Of a stretch of DNA of 64,000 nt, positions 23,079 to 34,035 are shown one piece after another (positions within the stretch are counted from its first letter, which is position 1; the number at the start of each line of letters is the position of its first letter). This DNA comes from Polytrichum commune (taxonomy: Eukaryota > Streptophyta > Polytrichopsida > Polytrichales > Polytrichaceae). The stretch spans positions 46,116,429-46,180,428 of the forward strand of contig OX485804.1 of assembly GCA_950295325.1 (NCBI GenBank). Reading direction: 5' to 3'. The notes under the pieces are model-generated. The model saw only the letters and a list, made by a program, of their open reading frames with translations, had not been told where the DNA came from and ran no database searches. The position numbers and the translations under genes were made by a program.

Positions 23079-23165
23079 TAGATAGATAGAAACTCCGGTC
23101 CCTTTTAAAGGGGGGCCGGCGTGAATAAAGTGTCCGTTCGTAATGCCAATGACCCGATGCCCACT
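23079..23165 (-). mobile_element. Tiny SINE-like retroposon, copy 1 (87 bp)
   Basis: Read on the minus strand: a short body containing GGCATTACGAACGGACACTT and CACGCCGG, then a hairpin-forming CCGG-CCCTTT block, then a TCTATCTATC tail. It is flanked by a 10-bp duplication ATATGAAACA (23,069-23,078; 23,166-23,175). An uninterrupted relative of the target, TAGGATATGAAACACACAAC, is present near 18,720. A long target duplication plus a simple-repeat 3' tail indicates LINE-type retroposition. No A/B box is obvious. Confidence 0.75.
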
Positions 23166-23175
23166 ATATGAAACA

Positions 23176-24089
23176 CACAAACTAGTGTGAGATGATAAGT
23201 AAATCTATATTGTGCAATGTTCATTTTTCTCATGATATTTAGAGCTCATTTGAATAATTGTATCATTATCGAAGTGAATATTAGCTTTTTCATTGAACAA
23301 TCATATAGGTCCCCCTAGCCATGTTGACTACTAAGTCTAGAATGGTAAATTTTTTTTGATATGTTGTCTAATTTGTTTTAAACACACGATTCTTTGGTGT
23401 GCATTCTTAGATCCACGCCTAACTACACCCACTGTTCAAATGAAGTGCCCATTTAAGATGAATAACCAAATTGGGCCCAATTACCTAACAAAAGGACGTG
23501 TTTGACACATGCGTTATTATATGAAGTCTATTATACATTAGACTTATTCGCAAAGTTTTCCAATCAAACTCCAAGTGTGTTGGTTAAAATGTGAGTTTAT
23601 GTTCAAAGTCATCACTAGATTATTGAAGGTTGGAATCCACATACTGAAAGAGTGGTATTGACTCGTGGTGATTTTTCACATGCTATGTATAGTTTTTTGG
23701 ACATGTTGAGAAAAAAATCATGTCCATGAGACACGTTACTTTGTTTGGGGGCGGGGGTTTGGCATTTTTGAAATGATATATTAACACATTTTCATGCAAG
23801 CTATAGAGAAAATATTATTATATTATCTCTTTGTGACAAGCTAAAGTAACATTAAACCTTCCATAACCAAATTGGTTGACATTCTCTTATCCATGTAGAT
23901 GCTTGTAGAAATGAACACATAACCATGGCCATTAGTTGTTACTTACAAATACATGTGTACAAGCTTGTGGTGATATTACAAAAATAAAATGCTCAAAATT
24001 AAACGTAAGAAAATGGATCAAAATCCAAGAAGTTTCATGTAGATCATACCAACATGTCCTTCATGAGGTTTGATTCATCGGTCTCTCAT
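23176..24089. other. No gene seen
   Basis: Anonymous AT-rich DNA; one GGGGGCGGGGG run near 23,746. About 23,166-23,260 is related to 18,730-18,790. Confidence 0.4.
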
Positions 24090-24197
24090 ATTTCTTCACA
24101 AAAATGTGACATGCAATTGATTCACCAATTCATCATCAACATTTACCAATTCCAAACTAGCTCGTACATGGCTCCTGATCAAGTTTTGCTTATAAAT

Positions 24198-24726
24198 CAA
24201 ACCTTGGACAACTACCAAAATAACTATAGTTAACTGTAGTTGACTAGAAAAAAATTCAAACCAATTTGAAGAACAACTATAGTCAACAATGAAAAAAATT
24301 AAGACCAAATTCAAGAGCAACTTTAGTTAACTATAAATAATTCAATTATTATTATATATTCGAAGAAGTTTGTCATTTGATTTGCTTCAGTTGAGGGTCT
24401 TTAATATGCTCAATCCATTGAGGATCGTCATGAAACGCCTTTATACAATCACTTACAGTGTTGGGCTCCGGAACAACCGCCATGTACACCACCAACACAA
24501 ATAACACACTAGTGACACTACAACATTATAACAAAAATCCATGAATAGTTGCGCTCAACTTTAGTTAACTAAATATAACCATGGTTAACTAGAGTTTTTG
24601 GCAAACGAAATTTAGAACAACTATGGTCAACTATACTTTTTGGTAGGTCAAATCGCAAACAACTATAATGTCGAAAGTCAACTAGTTACCTAATAGTTGA
24701 ATTAGTTGGTTAGTTGTCCAAGGTTT
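24198..24726. mobile_element. TIR element with CTATAGTTAACT repeats, copy 2
   Basis: Ends AAACCTTGGACAACTA and its inverse TAGTTGTCCAAGGTTT. The interior is shared with 22,569-23,056 in the same orientation. It is inserted within the hAT dimerisation domain; AAATC flanks both sides, but a full target duplication is not clear. Confidence 0.75.
24373..24483 (-). CDS. Short ORF inside MITE, 36 codons, unknown
   Basis: Sister of the frame at 22,664-22,798. It starts MAVVPEPNTVSDCIKAFHDD and ends at a TGA directly after LKQIK, so it lacks the last few codons of the other copy. Not recognised; a captured fragment is the simplest guess. Confidence 0.3.
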   Translation of the reverse strand: MAVVPEPNTVSDCIKAFHDDPQWIEHIKDPQLKQIK

Positions 24727-24766
24727 GAAATCTTCTCTCACACTATTCTACTATAAAGGATTACTA

Positions 24767-25245
24767 CACTAAATATTGTATTTAGTGTCATCAATTCTAT
24801 TTGTCTGGCTCACTACTAATTGTATATTGTCCATGTAGTGTCACTGACACTGAATGCAAAACTTGACAATATTTGTCATTCCTTGTAAGAAAAATTGGGC
24901 ATTATGGATTTACAACGTTAAATTTTTTCTGTCACATTTTAAGAGATTTTCCATCCAATTTTCAATCATCCATGGTAATATTTCATTGCACAAATGTTAG
25001 GATGCAAAATTTTACCGAATTTTTTTTTTTGGTCAATAATTGGCATGGATTTCATGCATTATGCCACAATCACAAACAATAGCAAGAACAAGGCAACCGC
25101 ATATTAGCAGCCCCACAATGTTTGAAGGGTTTTGGGCAATGTATGAAGTAAAATAAGTTGAGATTAAAATACTTGGAAACTCATTCATGAGAAGTGCCAT
25201 TAGAAAAGTTACCACAATGACGTAAAATGCAACATGACACTAATT
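24767..25245 (+). mobile_element. CACTA-ended element, family C1
   Basis: Starts CACTAAATATTGTATTTAGT. Its left 450 bp run parallel to 53,278-53,695, sharing TTGTCATTCCTTGTAA, GATTTACA, CCATCCAA, TCAATCATC and GTAAAATGCAACATGACACT. The right end is less certain. It lies inside hAT sequence. Confidence 0.6.
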
Positions 25246-25652
25246 CCAATATTCAATGTGGCATTCTCTGCCAAAGTTTGTGTTAGCCATGCCAATTGGT
25301 GAACCACTTACAAGTCGTGGTTGCAAAGTCCCACGCCACCCAAAGGAATATGTTCGTCATCATTTTCCACATAGTTTCTACCATCTCAAGGCACTCATCT
25401 TGGTAACTTTCATGCTCATTATTAAAAACATTGAACTTGAATGAAAACTTTTCTATTCATTGTTCAATTGCACGCGCCCGCTCTTCAACATCTTTGGGAT
25501 AAAAGCTACTTATACACATTCGATAATTTTAGGCCAAGAAACATGTCATTCAATCATTCCACCACTCTTTGCATATGTTGTGCTCCAATGACCATGCACT
25601 CTTCTATAGTCCAAATGCGATTATTAGCCTTAAAGAATAGGCTATTGACTTA

Positions 25653-26239
25653 GGGCCAGTTCACACTATGGCCAAACTTCGAGAGGAGAAGCGTTTGGAC
25701 CAATGGAAACGCATAAATGTCCAAAGTTCGTCCTCTCGGCCTTCACACTAGAGGCCGAAGTCCAAAGGACGTCGCCTCCAAAAGAGCCTTGGTGGCAGCA
25801 CTTTTAGGAAGTTATGGCGCCAAGAGTTCGGCCTCTCGAGCAAAGTTTGGGTCGAGCAAAATGCTCGACCCAAACTTCCGTCGAGAGGCCGAACTTTTTT
25901 TTCATTAAAATATCAATCATTGACAAGATCTTGACCATTAGATTGGAGGGGTTATTTTGAGCAAGGAATAAAGTGGAATGCTCCTTTGGGTTTGGACTTT
26001 GGGCTTGGCCTTTGGAGGCTTCACACTATGGCCGTCCAAGTCGAGAGGCCGTGGGAGTTCATGGCCAAAGGTTAGGACTTTGGGCTTAGCCTTTGGAGGC
26101 TTCACACTATGCCTAGCCAAAGGCTCCACTTACTATATTTTATTGACTATTTTCAGCTCATTTCTTTGGACTCTCAACAAAGTTTGGCCACTCAATCACA
26201 CGGCCTCTCGACTTGGACGGCCATAGTGTGAACCGGCCC
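25653..26239 (+). mobile_element. PIF/Harbinger-like MITE, family H2 copy 1
   Basis: 587 bp. TIR GGGCCAGTTCACACTATGGCC at the start, closely inverted at the end, with TTA on both sides (25,650-25,652; 26,240-26,242). The interior repeats TTCACACTATGGCC and GTCGAGAGGCCG. No transposase. Confidence 0.9.
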
Positions 26240-26300
26240 TTAGATCCTCCCTCAAAAGCTTGGCTTACCCCTCTAGAGAAAATGTAGAGACAAGGCAATA

Positions 26301-26767
26301 CATGCAAAGTAATTAAGTGCTCCATGTAGGCCAATGTTCATAATAACAATATGTAGAATTCATGAGGACACGATATGTATCATAACAATATGTATTTAGG
26401 TGTCCTCGTAAGGTCCGAGATGACCTAAACTACCAAGTGATAGTGGAGAGGCACCTATTTCCGAATGGAGTAGTTAGTAGTTTGATTCCCGCTGTGAAAT
26501 TATCTCTCTACTTGATAGAAAAAACTAGCTAGATAAGTAGGAAGCCAAGAGCCCACCCACTGTAAGATAGGTAGTATACCCCACCATGCACCAAGAGGCT
26601 TTTTAAGCAGGGTAGGACTAATGGGCTCAAATTCATGTCGGATTGCCCGACGTTGGTTATTTATTTATGTAGAATTCTTGAGGATAGGAGATAGCTTCTC
26701 AATTGATCTAGAAGAATTAACATTTCTCAAATTATTGATACCAACCAGCTTTGAATTATACTCAATG
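26301..26767. other. No gene; possible pol III-like repeat
   Basis: About 26,415-26,600 has AGTGATAGTGGAGAGGCACC followed by AGTAGTTTGATTCCCGC, which resembles spaced A- and B-box motifs of a tRNA-derived SINE. The match is loose and no second copy was found here. Confidence 0.3.
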
Positions 26768-26778
26768 TACACACTATT

Positions 26779-26848
26779 TTGGCATTACGAACGGACACTT
26801 TATTCACGCCGGCCCCTTGCTAAAAAGGGACCGGAGTTTCTATCTATC
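26779..26848 (+). mobile_element. Tiny SINE-like retroposon, copy 2 (70 bp)
   Basis: Contains GGCATTACGAACGGACACTT, CACGCCGGCCCC, TAAAAAGGGACCGGAGT and a TATCTATC tail. Perfect 11-bp duplication TACACACTATT on both sides (26,768-26,778; 26,849-26,859). It lacks the first ~17 bp of the copy at 23,079, as a 5'-truncated retroposon would. Confidence 0.8.
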
Positions 26849-26859
26849 TACACACTATT

Positions 26860-28252
26860 CAATATTTCATACTTAGCATTCTATAACTTGTCATTGATAT
26901 CCTTACAAATTTGATCAAAAGTTGTAGACAATACTTCAATCAAATACATGTAAAATTCATTATGCATGATATTTTCCATTTATAACAATGTTTACTATAA
27001 GTAGATGTATGCGACCATACACCAATATAAGCTTCGATGATGTAGATTGCTCTAGTAATAAGGGGTAGTTATTCATAGTTTTGTAAATTAAGTGATCACT
27101 TTTCAATATCAAATCCACGTTCACACATTCATATTAGACCGTTTGGAGGTAGACACACGATGTTCAAGTTGCCTTTACATCTTATTCAACTCTTCTAATT
27201 ACACCTAGATATCAACAACCGTGAGTGAAAATAATTGAAGGCTAAATGATGTAAGCTTCGGATACCCAAAGAGGTATCAACTTTCATGTACTACAAACAA
27301 GAGTATTGAAAGGAAACTTGATACTTAATACCACACATGTCATCGGGTTTAAAATATATTAAAAACAAATCTTGAAGTGCCCAAGTATACATAGACGGGT
27401 AGGGAAAAAGTAAATTGGATTTGGGTTTTTATATATATACACACACTAGAATCATTTTCAAATTTAACTTTTGGAAAATTTTAGTGCAGTTTCTTCCTTA
27501 TGTTAATTGAACGATTGGAATACATGACACAAAAACAAGTTTGTGTAATACCAACCTAGGTTGCGGGATTTAAATAAATTATGTATAAAGTGGTTTTTAG
27601 TTTGTTATACTACAATGGCTTGGGGCTAAGCTAGCCTTGCATAGGCTAATCCTGGATTTAGGGTTGGCAAGTCACGTGGATACACCCTATTTCAAATGAA
27701 AGAGTTCTCTCATAGTATCTGAGATAGAAAAAGAAGGTCCATGCAGTCTCACCCAGCTTCAAAACTAGACTCCAATAGAAGATGACCTAACAAGCTCGTA
27801 ATAGAAAAAAGTAATAAACTAGAAGTTTGGTTTCTCTTTGAAGGACTTTGCGAACAATCTTAAGGAATACATAATGGATGCAATGAAATGCATTGCCCAT
27901 GTTTCTCTTGTATACAAGTACATACTTAATATATCGAGCATCAATATCAAATATGAAAATACCTATAATTCTCCTTGATGTTACGCTTAATAAGTTCTAT
28001 GACCAATGACTATAGAAAACATGGTTTCCGTACTTAGTTAGAATTCGTACAAATTGTTTATATAGTTCGTGCATCGAGCCCCTTATTAAACCTCCGAGGG
28101 TTCAAATGAAGAGGGCAAGATCCAAAAATGGCCACTAAACTAAGCGGCATGCTGAGGAGTTCAGTGGAAATATACTGCTATAGGAAGGACTGTTTTGTGG
28201 GACTAGGTTAGTCAGAGTCCCGTTTTCATCGCAAGCCTTGGCAGACTGTTTG
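26860..28252. other. No gene seen
   Basis: Anonymous DNA, apart from the repeat copy at 27,623-27,815, which is the partner of 17,551-17,745. Confidence 0.45.
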
Positions 28253-28422
28253 GAGAATAACCAGTTGAAGTTCAATGTCTTCATTATTTAGAGGAATCTA
28301 TGGAATATACCTACAATTAATAAAGAAAAAATCGAACTATTACAACGTGTAACTGATGGAACTTGGAAGCACTAGGGTTTTGACAAATTATGCCTAAAAA
28401 TATTCCCCAACATTGAGGGTCT
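28253..28422 (+). repeat. AACCGGTT-family repeat fragment
   Basis: Shares ACCAGTTGAAGTTCAA, GAGGAATCTATGGAATATAC and CACTAGGGTTTTGACAA with the family at 52.9-57.5 kb. Confidence 0.6.
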
Positions 28423-28908
28423 GATCACACCGGCTAGTTCAGACACCATCCGTTGGCATCTCCGGCTGTAATAGTGTGAAAAGTGATGGACCAACATCTA
28501 TCTCTCAACATAATCTTCAACAATTTCACATGATTTGGAGGGTTGTGGACACGGGCCGCTAGATTTTCCATGCATTCATTAAAGGAACCTTTGGCCTACA
28601 AGTGTCCGTCACTGAAAGATTAGGACTTGTCAAGTGGCATGGTGTCGAGGACCAAGCCACATCTTGGTTAATTAGTCTTCAAGTTTAGTTTCTAGGCTAA
28701 ATGTTATGTTATGTTAGTTTAGCCCTTGGGATAGTTACCCAAGTAAGAGGGTTGTTTGAGAACGGTTTTGCCTTGTAGAACCTTGCCACCTTGTGCAAGG
28801 TTCCTATCTCATTGACGTGGGACCCACTTATGGTTTGGGCTTAAAGGGGTCAAGGCAAAACGGTTACCTCGGCTTGGCAGTTTTGCCAAATTGAGTCTTG
28901 TAGTTATA

Positions 28909-28968
<60 letters not shown>

Positions 28969-29260
28969 TGATATAGGGTTTGTTATGCATTATCTTTCTT
29001 CTCTTTCTACACTCTTAGATTCTTCTTGTGCGGAGTGAGAATTAGCTTGCTTGATATGAACAACTATGGAGTTGTGTATGAATATTAAGAGAGGTTATGT
29101 GTCCCTCATTACCTTATCTTCAAATCATTATCATTTCACTTGGCAAGAATCTCATTTGTGTTAAGTGTATAAGATCTTGAGAAGTATGTTGGAGGCCCCA
29201 AAAGTCAAGAGGAGTGAAGTGGAGCTCAGACTCAAACTTGGAGGAGTGACAATCTTCTTA
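28423..29260. other. No gene; GA-rich leader-like stretch
   Basis: Around the GA microsatellite the text (TCTTGTAGTTATAGG before it, TTCTTCTCTTTCTACACTC after it) resembles leader or LTR sequence of plant elements, but I could not find paired ends, a primer-binding site or coding. Left unassigned. Confidence 0.3.
28912..28964. repeat. (GA)n microsatellite, about 26 units
   Basis: Uninterrupted GA run of about 53 bases. Confidence 0.98.
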
Positions 29261-30221
29261 CACCAAAACATCAAGATGCTTGCTCAAAATACAAGCTCTT
29301 GAAGGCAAAAACTTACATTGTAGAGCAAGGTTGAATCTTGATCCATTATACCAAGAATTTTCAAATTTTGAGTTTTATAATCATATTTTATTTGGGTAGA
29401 GGACTTCAATACCTATATATTGCCACTTCAAACACATGATTCCGACATCATGTGTTTGAATCATGATTTTTCAAAGTTGAGCTTGAAATATTACAATCTG
29501 CATTGAAGCTTTTGGAATTAAAATCACTTTGGATACTTAGGCGTGATCACACTGCACTACCGCCATTGTGGCTTCATCCACTAGTTGTCATTCACTTGAT
29601 TTTCATCCACTTGATTTTCATCCTCTAGTTTTCATCCATATTTTCTTATGTTCTAAATTTCATAGAACGATTCCGGGGCATCCGGGGTCAGATTCTTGCA
29701 TTTCTTTAGTCATTCTTGAATAGAATTTTGAGAGGAATGTTGTTGGTCCATTTTATAGACCATATTGAGCTCAAGGTCTGAATTGGAACTTTTTGCAAGC
29801 TGGTGCATTTTTTGGGCATTCTTTTGCACTTTTCCACTTTGTATACCATCATGTTGACATGTTTAGTGTCATTTCGGATTCATGCGAGCATAAGGAGTGC
29901 AATGAACCTTTTTTCATATTAATTTGTTTGTTGGAATTAGGGTTCCATGTCTTAACCCTTCTACCTTTTATTATACCACTATTTTTTGTTTGCAAGAGTA
30001 GTTGATTTTGGATCAGTAATAGGCAATAGGTGTACCAACCGGTGTGGATTTTTGCTGGTGACTTTTGCCACTGATTGTGTCCAAATCTTTGACCAAAATA
30101 TGAACTTAAAACTTAAAATTTGAATATTTTGGTTTAATAGATCTAGATTCAACCTTGCTTTACAATGTAAGCTTTTGCTTTGAAGAGCTTGGATTTTGAG
30201 GAAGCGTCTCGATGTTTTGGT
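29261..30221. repeat. Long inverted repeat, ~130-bp arms
   Basis: 29,261-29,390 and the inverse of 30,091-30,221 match along their length (CACCAAAACATC, CTTACATTGTA, AGCAAGGTTGAATCT), with a ~700-bp interior. It could be a foldback transposon, but no flanking duplication was found. A 12-bp-stem palindrome (TCAAACACATGA) lies at about 29,429-29,460. Confidence 0.65.
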
Positions 30222-31494
30222 GCAAAAACTTGTAGATGAACATATCCTCGTGCTTTGAATAAATATATCAATAAAGAAAGCACATGAGAAGAGGAAAAGT
30301 GATTAAAAAACCCAAAAATGAAGCCAAAAAATGAATGAAAGCTTGAAATTTTCTTCTTGACGGTTGTCACCCATATTGTGATAGAGAGTGTGAGAGTGAC
30401 ACACTTGTATTTGTTTTATCACATGTTTGTATGACCATGTTTTTCGCATGATGTGTTATGTATAGCAGTGTGGATTTACATGACAAATTGGTTGAAGACT
30501 CAAGAGAACCAATGTTGGTATACAACTTCATCCTTGGTAATCGGGAGGAAGAGGTTAGTAAGTGGGCCTGGATGTGAGAAGACCATATTAGATAGTGGCA
30601 CATATGAACCCACCCCACCAAATTCCCTCTACATTTGGGAGAATTTATTTTCATTCACATTAGAATCTAGTGGCCAAGGAACCTACATGGAAACTCACCC
30701 TTAGTCAAGGCATTAGCATTCATCTAGGATACATAAAGGGGAGATATAATTTCTATCTTGTGTTTACAATAAAAATGCTATTGAGAATCTTACTGTAAAT
30801 GTAAAAGTAACATTGGCGGTCCCTAAAGTTTGGAGAAATAAACGTCTATTATGGGGTCATATTATTATGGGTTGCATTTTATGAATAATTTTTTTTAAAA
30901 ACCTTCATTAAATTTCTCAATAAAATGTGAAAGTGAATTGTATACATATTGAAGGCTTATTTATTTATATTAAATACTTGTATTTATATATATAGTTTAA
31001 CCATGTGTTGAGAAAGGAAGGTTGCTTGAGTGACTAACCAAGAGAAGGGTAGATGGGCATGTTGTTGTTGGAAATCATCAGTAAGCATGAGTGCAAATTT
31101 TCATGAAGGTTCACCAGATTCTCCCATCAACTTATAATAGGATGTCGAAGAGCTCACTTTAACGTAGGAGTCTTCAAAACAAGAAAAAGATGTATTGGTG
31201 TTCTTGCATGACATGAATGTGAGCATGTTTTCCATGTATTGAATGTGAACCACCATATGTGCCCTCATGCCTTTTTAAAAAACCTTTCAATGAGATGTTT
31301 TCAAATCCCCCCCCCCCATGACCTTGATCTTTGCATGTCTAAAGGTTGGAATCACAAAAGGACTTAATAATTGAGATTTGAATTCCCGAACATGGTAATC
31401 CAACTACTACTTCTTTCCTCAAGACGGCCATCAAAGTTTGCACACTTGCAATTTGCCACCTTTTACTTGATGGCTCAAAGAACACTTTTTAGTC
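30222..31494. other. No gene seen
   Basis: 30,683-30,702 (ACCTACATGGAAACTCACCC, then TTA) resembles the right end of the foldback MITE at 45,454. An 11-base C run lies at 31,307-31,317. Confidence 0.4.
31307..31317. repeat. Poly-C tract (11)
   Basis: Eleven uninterrupted C. Confidence 0.95.
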
Positions 31495-31687
31495 TAATTA
31501 ATGTGGGTTACCATTTAAAGTTACGCATTGCTTTATAAAATGTTACTGAGAGTACAAGTTTTTTACCAAATAACATAAGTAGTTAGTATGCACACTAAAA
31601 ATGTGATAGAACTTGGTTGGTAAAAAACAATAATGTTGGTAAAAAGTTATAGCAACACGCAACTTCAAGTGGTAACCCACACTAAAC
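31495..31687. mobile_element. MITE with AATTARTGTGGGTTAC ends
   Basis: The left end TAATTAATGTGGGTTACC and the inverse of GGTAACCCACACTAA pair up, followed by AAGTTRCGYRTTGCT on both sides. About 193 bp. Same family as 53,168-53,782. Confidence 0.7.
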
Positions 31688-33583
31688 ATACAAAAAATTG
31701 TAGCCATGTAAATAGAAATCAACCCCAAGATACCTATTGAAATACATGAGCTAGCTCTATTTGGTTATTTCATAAGTGGAACTCCTCTTGGTTGATTTCA
31801 TTTCTTATTTTGGGTAGAGATCATAATCGTGGTCTTATATAAATGACACCAAGGCTAAAGGAAATGTAAAACTCATCTCCGGGAACAAAATATGTCCTTG
31901 ATGATAGTAAAATGTATCCATATATGGTGGATGAATGAATTCGAGGCGTGTTTCGGGGGGGGGGGGGCACAAACAAACAGTCGGTAATACAATTGAAGTT
32001 TTAATTGAAGCCATAGTTGGGGATGTGACTGCACATTTGGACTCTTCGTTTCAATACCACAAATATGGTCCATTTTATTTTCGAGGTTTGTATACCCAAA
32101 ATCATCACCGAACTTAAATCCGCCACTATGTACCACACATATACATTTGAGAACAATAAATGTATGCATGCAATATATGGCATATCTTGAGGAGGGTCTA
32201 GTACAACACTAATAAACAAAATTTGATATCCAAAGTGACATAAATGACTCAATTCTTGAATTTCTCATTCACAACACTCAAAAATAGGTACCTCGAGAAC
32301 CACCAAGTGGTAGATTTGCCAATTTTTCAATGACACATGATGTGTTATGTGGAACTTGTATGGTGGTAGTGAACCAACAACCATGTGTTGATGACACACC
32401 GCCTTGATTATCGGCAAGGGTAGAAAGAAAAGAAAAGAAAACAACACATCCACGATTTTGCAACATGAACAACCAAAGGTGTAAATTACAAGCTCTTGAC
32501 TTGAATCACAAATCAAAACCCTAATTGGTGCATAAAAGTTGTCCCAATTCAAGAAATTTATGCAGATTAATTTAGTAATTGTCTTTGGAAAATTAACCCA
32601 ATAAAGAATGACCATGCATGTGTTGAAGAACGACTATTCATTGTATAAGATTTCGGTTCACGACACTTGCCAAGAAGTGTGGTAAAAACACGTCCCTTCC
32701 AAGCTTGTTGTTACCGTAGCTCTCTGACAGCTTGGGCAAAAAATAATTAATTTTAGATGTGCCTAAATTTTTGGGAAATTAACTTCGTTGTGTGTCCAAA
32801 AAAATTTTAAATTTGCAAAGAGTGCATAAAATCACATATAATGCAAGTGACATTCATTGGAATCCAACAAAGTAGCATCAAATAACTTCAACAGTGTCTT
32901 CATGCAACATCAATCTCACTTGTGGTCTAAAAACAATACAAGCATGAATTTGCTCCACAAATCATGCCAAGGAAAACCCTGACATACAAGTAAAAGATGA
33001 ATTTTACAGTAAGAAATGTTGATAAAGGGAAGTGTTTGAGTTAATCGTAGCCACCATAGATGGAATTAGAAAAACCATTCATGAATTATAGAAATGACTT
33101 CGATGAATGTCTAATGTGTTTTAAATTGCTTTTTGAATCTGCCCAATTCTAGAATATTACTTTTTGGGCTGCCTAACTTACTTTCGCACTTTAATGAATT
33201 ATTAGAAAGAAATGTGCCCAAACTACTAGAGAGCTACGGTAATTTGTTTCAATTGGGGTCCCGCATATAACAATAAGTTTGTACTCTATGAAAGACCAAC
33301 GACGTTCCAAGCCCATTGTACTTCGTGTAAGTTAAGTTAGGTGCCCTTTTGAGCTTCCGGACAAAAATTTAGGTGGCATCGAAAGTGTTGCCAGACAAAC
33401 TTGCAGGCCTTCAGTTGGGTAATTGAATAAAGGATCGGGTTAAGAAAGTCACACTAATAAGTGAGAAATCGGTTTATGTATCATGCAGTCTTTGATGCGG
33501 TCCTTCACATGGGACTTTTTGGCAATGTGCACCGGTATTGCTTATAGGTAGTTGATGGGTCTTAAATGGTTACTTTTTCCGAT
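31688..33583. other. No gene seen
   Basis: Short overlapping frames at 31,873-32,615 show no domains. A 13-base G run lies at 31,955-31,967. Confidence 0.45.
31955..31967. repeat. Poly-G tract (13)
   Basis: Thirteen uninterrupted G. Confidence 0.95.
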
Positions 33584-33585
33584 TA

Positions 33586-34035
33586 CAGTCCACCCTCTAT
33601 AAATGTTACACCTATAAGTGTTAACCCTCTCTAAATGTTAACTTTCTTCTACTCCCCACATACTGCACACTATAAATGTTAAACGTGTTAACTGTTAACA
33701 AAATGGTACTCCCCTTCTTTGTAAATTTGACTCTGTAAATGTTAACGAGTTAACACAATTTGCAAGTTGTGCATGCAGATGAATTTCACCAAAGAACCAT
33801 TGATTCATACTTCACCCGTGATTTGTAAACTTGATATTGAATAAAGTTTTGATTGGGTTTGCAATTTTATGAATGGTATTCTCTCACAAGGACTCTTCAC
33901 GATTGCTTATATTTATAAATGTTAAGATTTGTATATTGCTCAAAAAAGTAATTTTATAATTGTTAATTGTTAGCACCTCTGTAAATGTTAACTTTGATCC
34001 ACTCCCGAGGGTTAACATTTATAGAGGGTAGACTG
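33586..34035. mobile_element. Emigrant/pogo-like MITE, 450 bp
   Basis: TIR CAGTCCACCCTCTATAAATG at the left and inverted (CAGTCTACCCTCTATAAATG) at the right, flanked by TA (33,584-33,585; 34,036-34,037). The CAGT...CCTCTATAAAT end is like the plant Emigrant/Lemi1 family of Tc1-mariner (pogo) MITEs. Many internal TGTAAATGTTAAC repeats lie toward both ends. No transposase. Confidence 0.85.

Larger units (their letters stand above)
24090..26300 (-). pseudogene. hAT transposase relic split by three insertions
   Basis: Minus-strand pieces match the hAT gene at 3,968-4,651 in order. 24,096-24,197 encodes KQNLIRSHVRASLELVNVDD (dimerisation signature). 24,727-24,766 continues it (counterpart of the TCTCACATATTGCAG region). 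25,250-25,649 matches the region upstream (AAGGCACTCATCTTGG, TCTTTGCATATGTTGTGCTC). 26,243-26,300 continues beyond. Between them sit elements at 24,198-24,726, 24,767-25,245 and 25,653-26,239. The gene is heavily decayed. Confidence 0.75.

Noticed and set aside
25978-26226. 82-codon frame with repeated WTLGLAFGGFTL
   Set aside because: It lies wholly within an H2 MITE and reflects its internal DNA repeats; the same text appears in the other copy at 35,097-35,360.
26415-26600. tRNA gene or tRNA-derived SINE
   Set aside because: A- and B-box-like strings are present, but no cloverleaf could be formed by eye, and no second copy or tail was found.
28650-29250. Possible solo LTR around the GA microsatellite
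   Set aside because: The text resembles LTR leader sequence, but there is no paired copy, no primer-binding site, no TG...CA ends with a 5-bp duplication that I could place, and no coding nearby.
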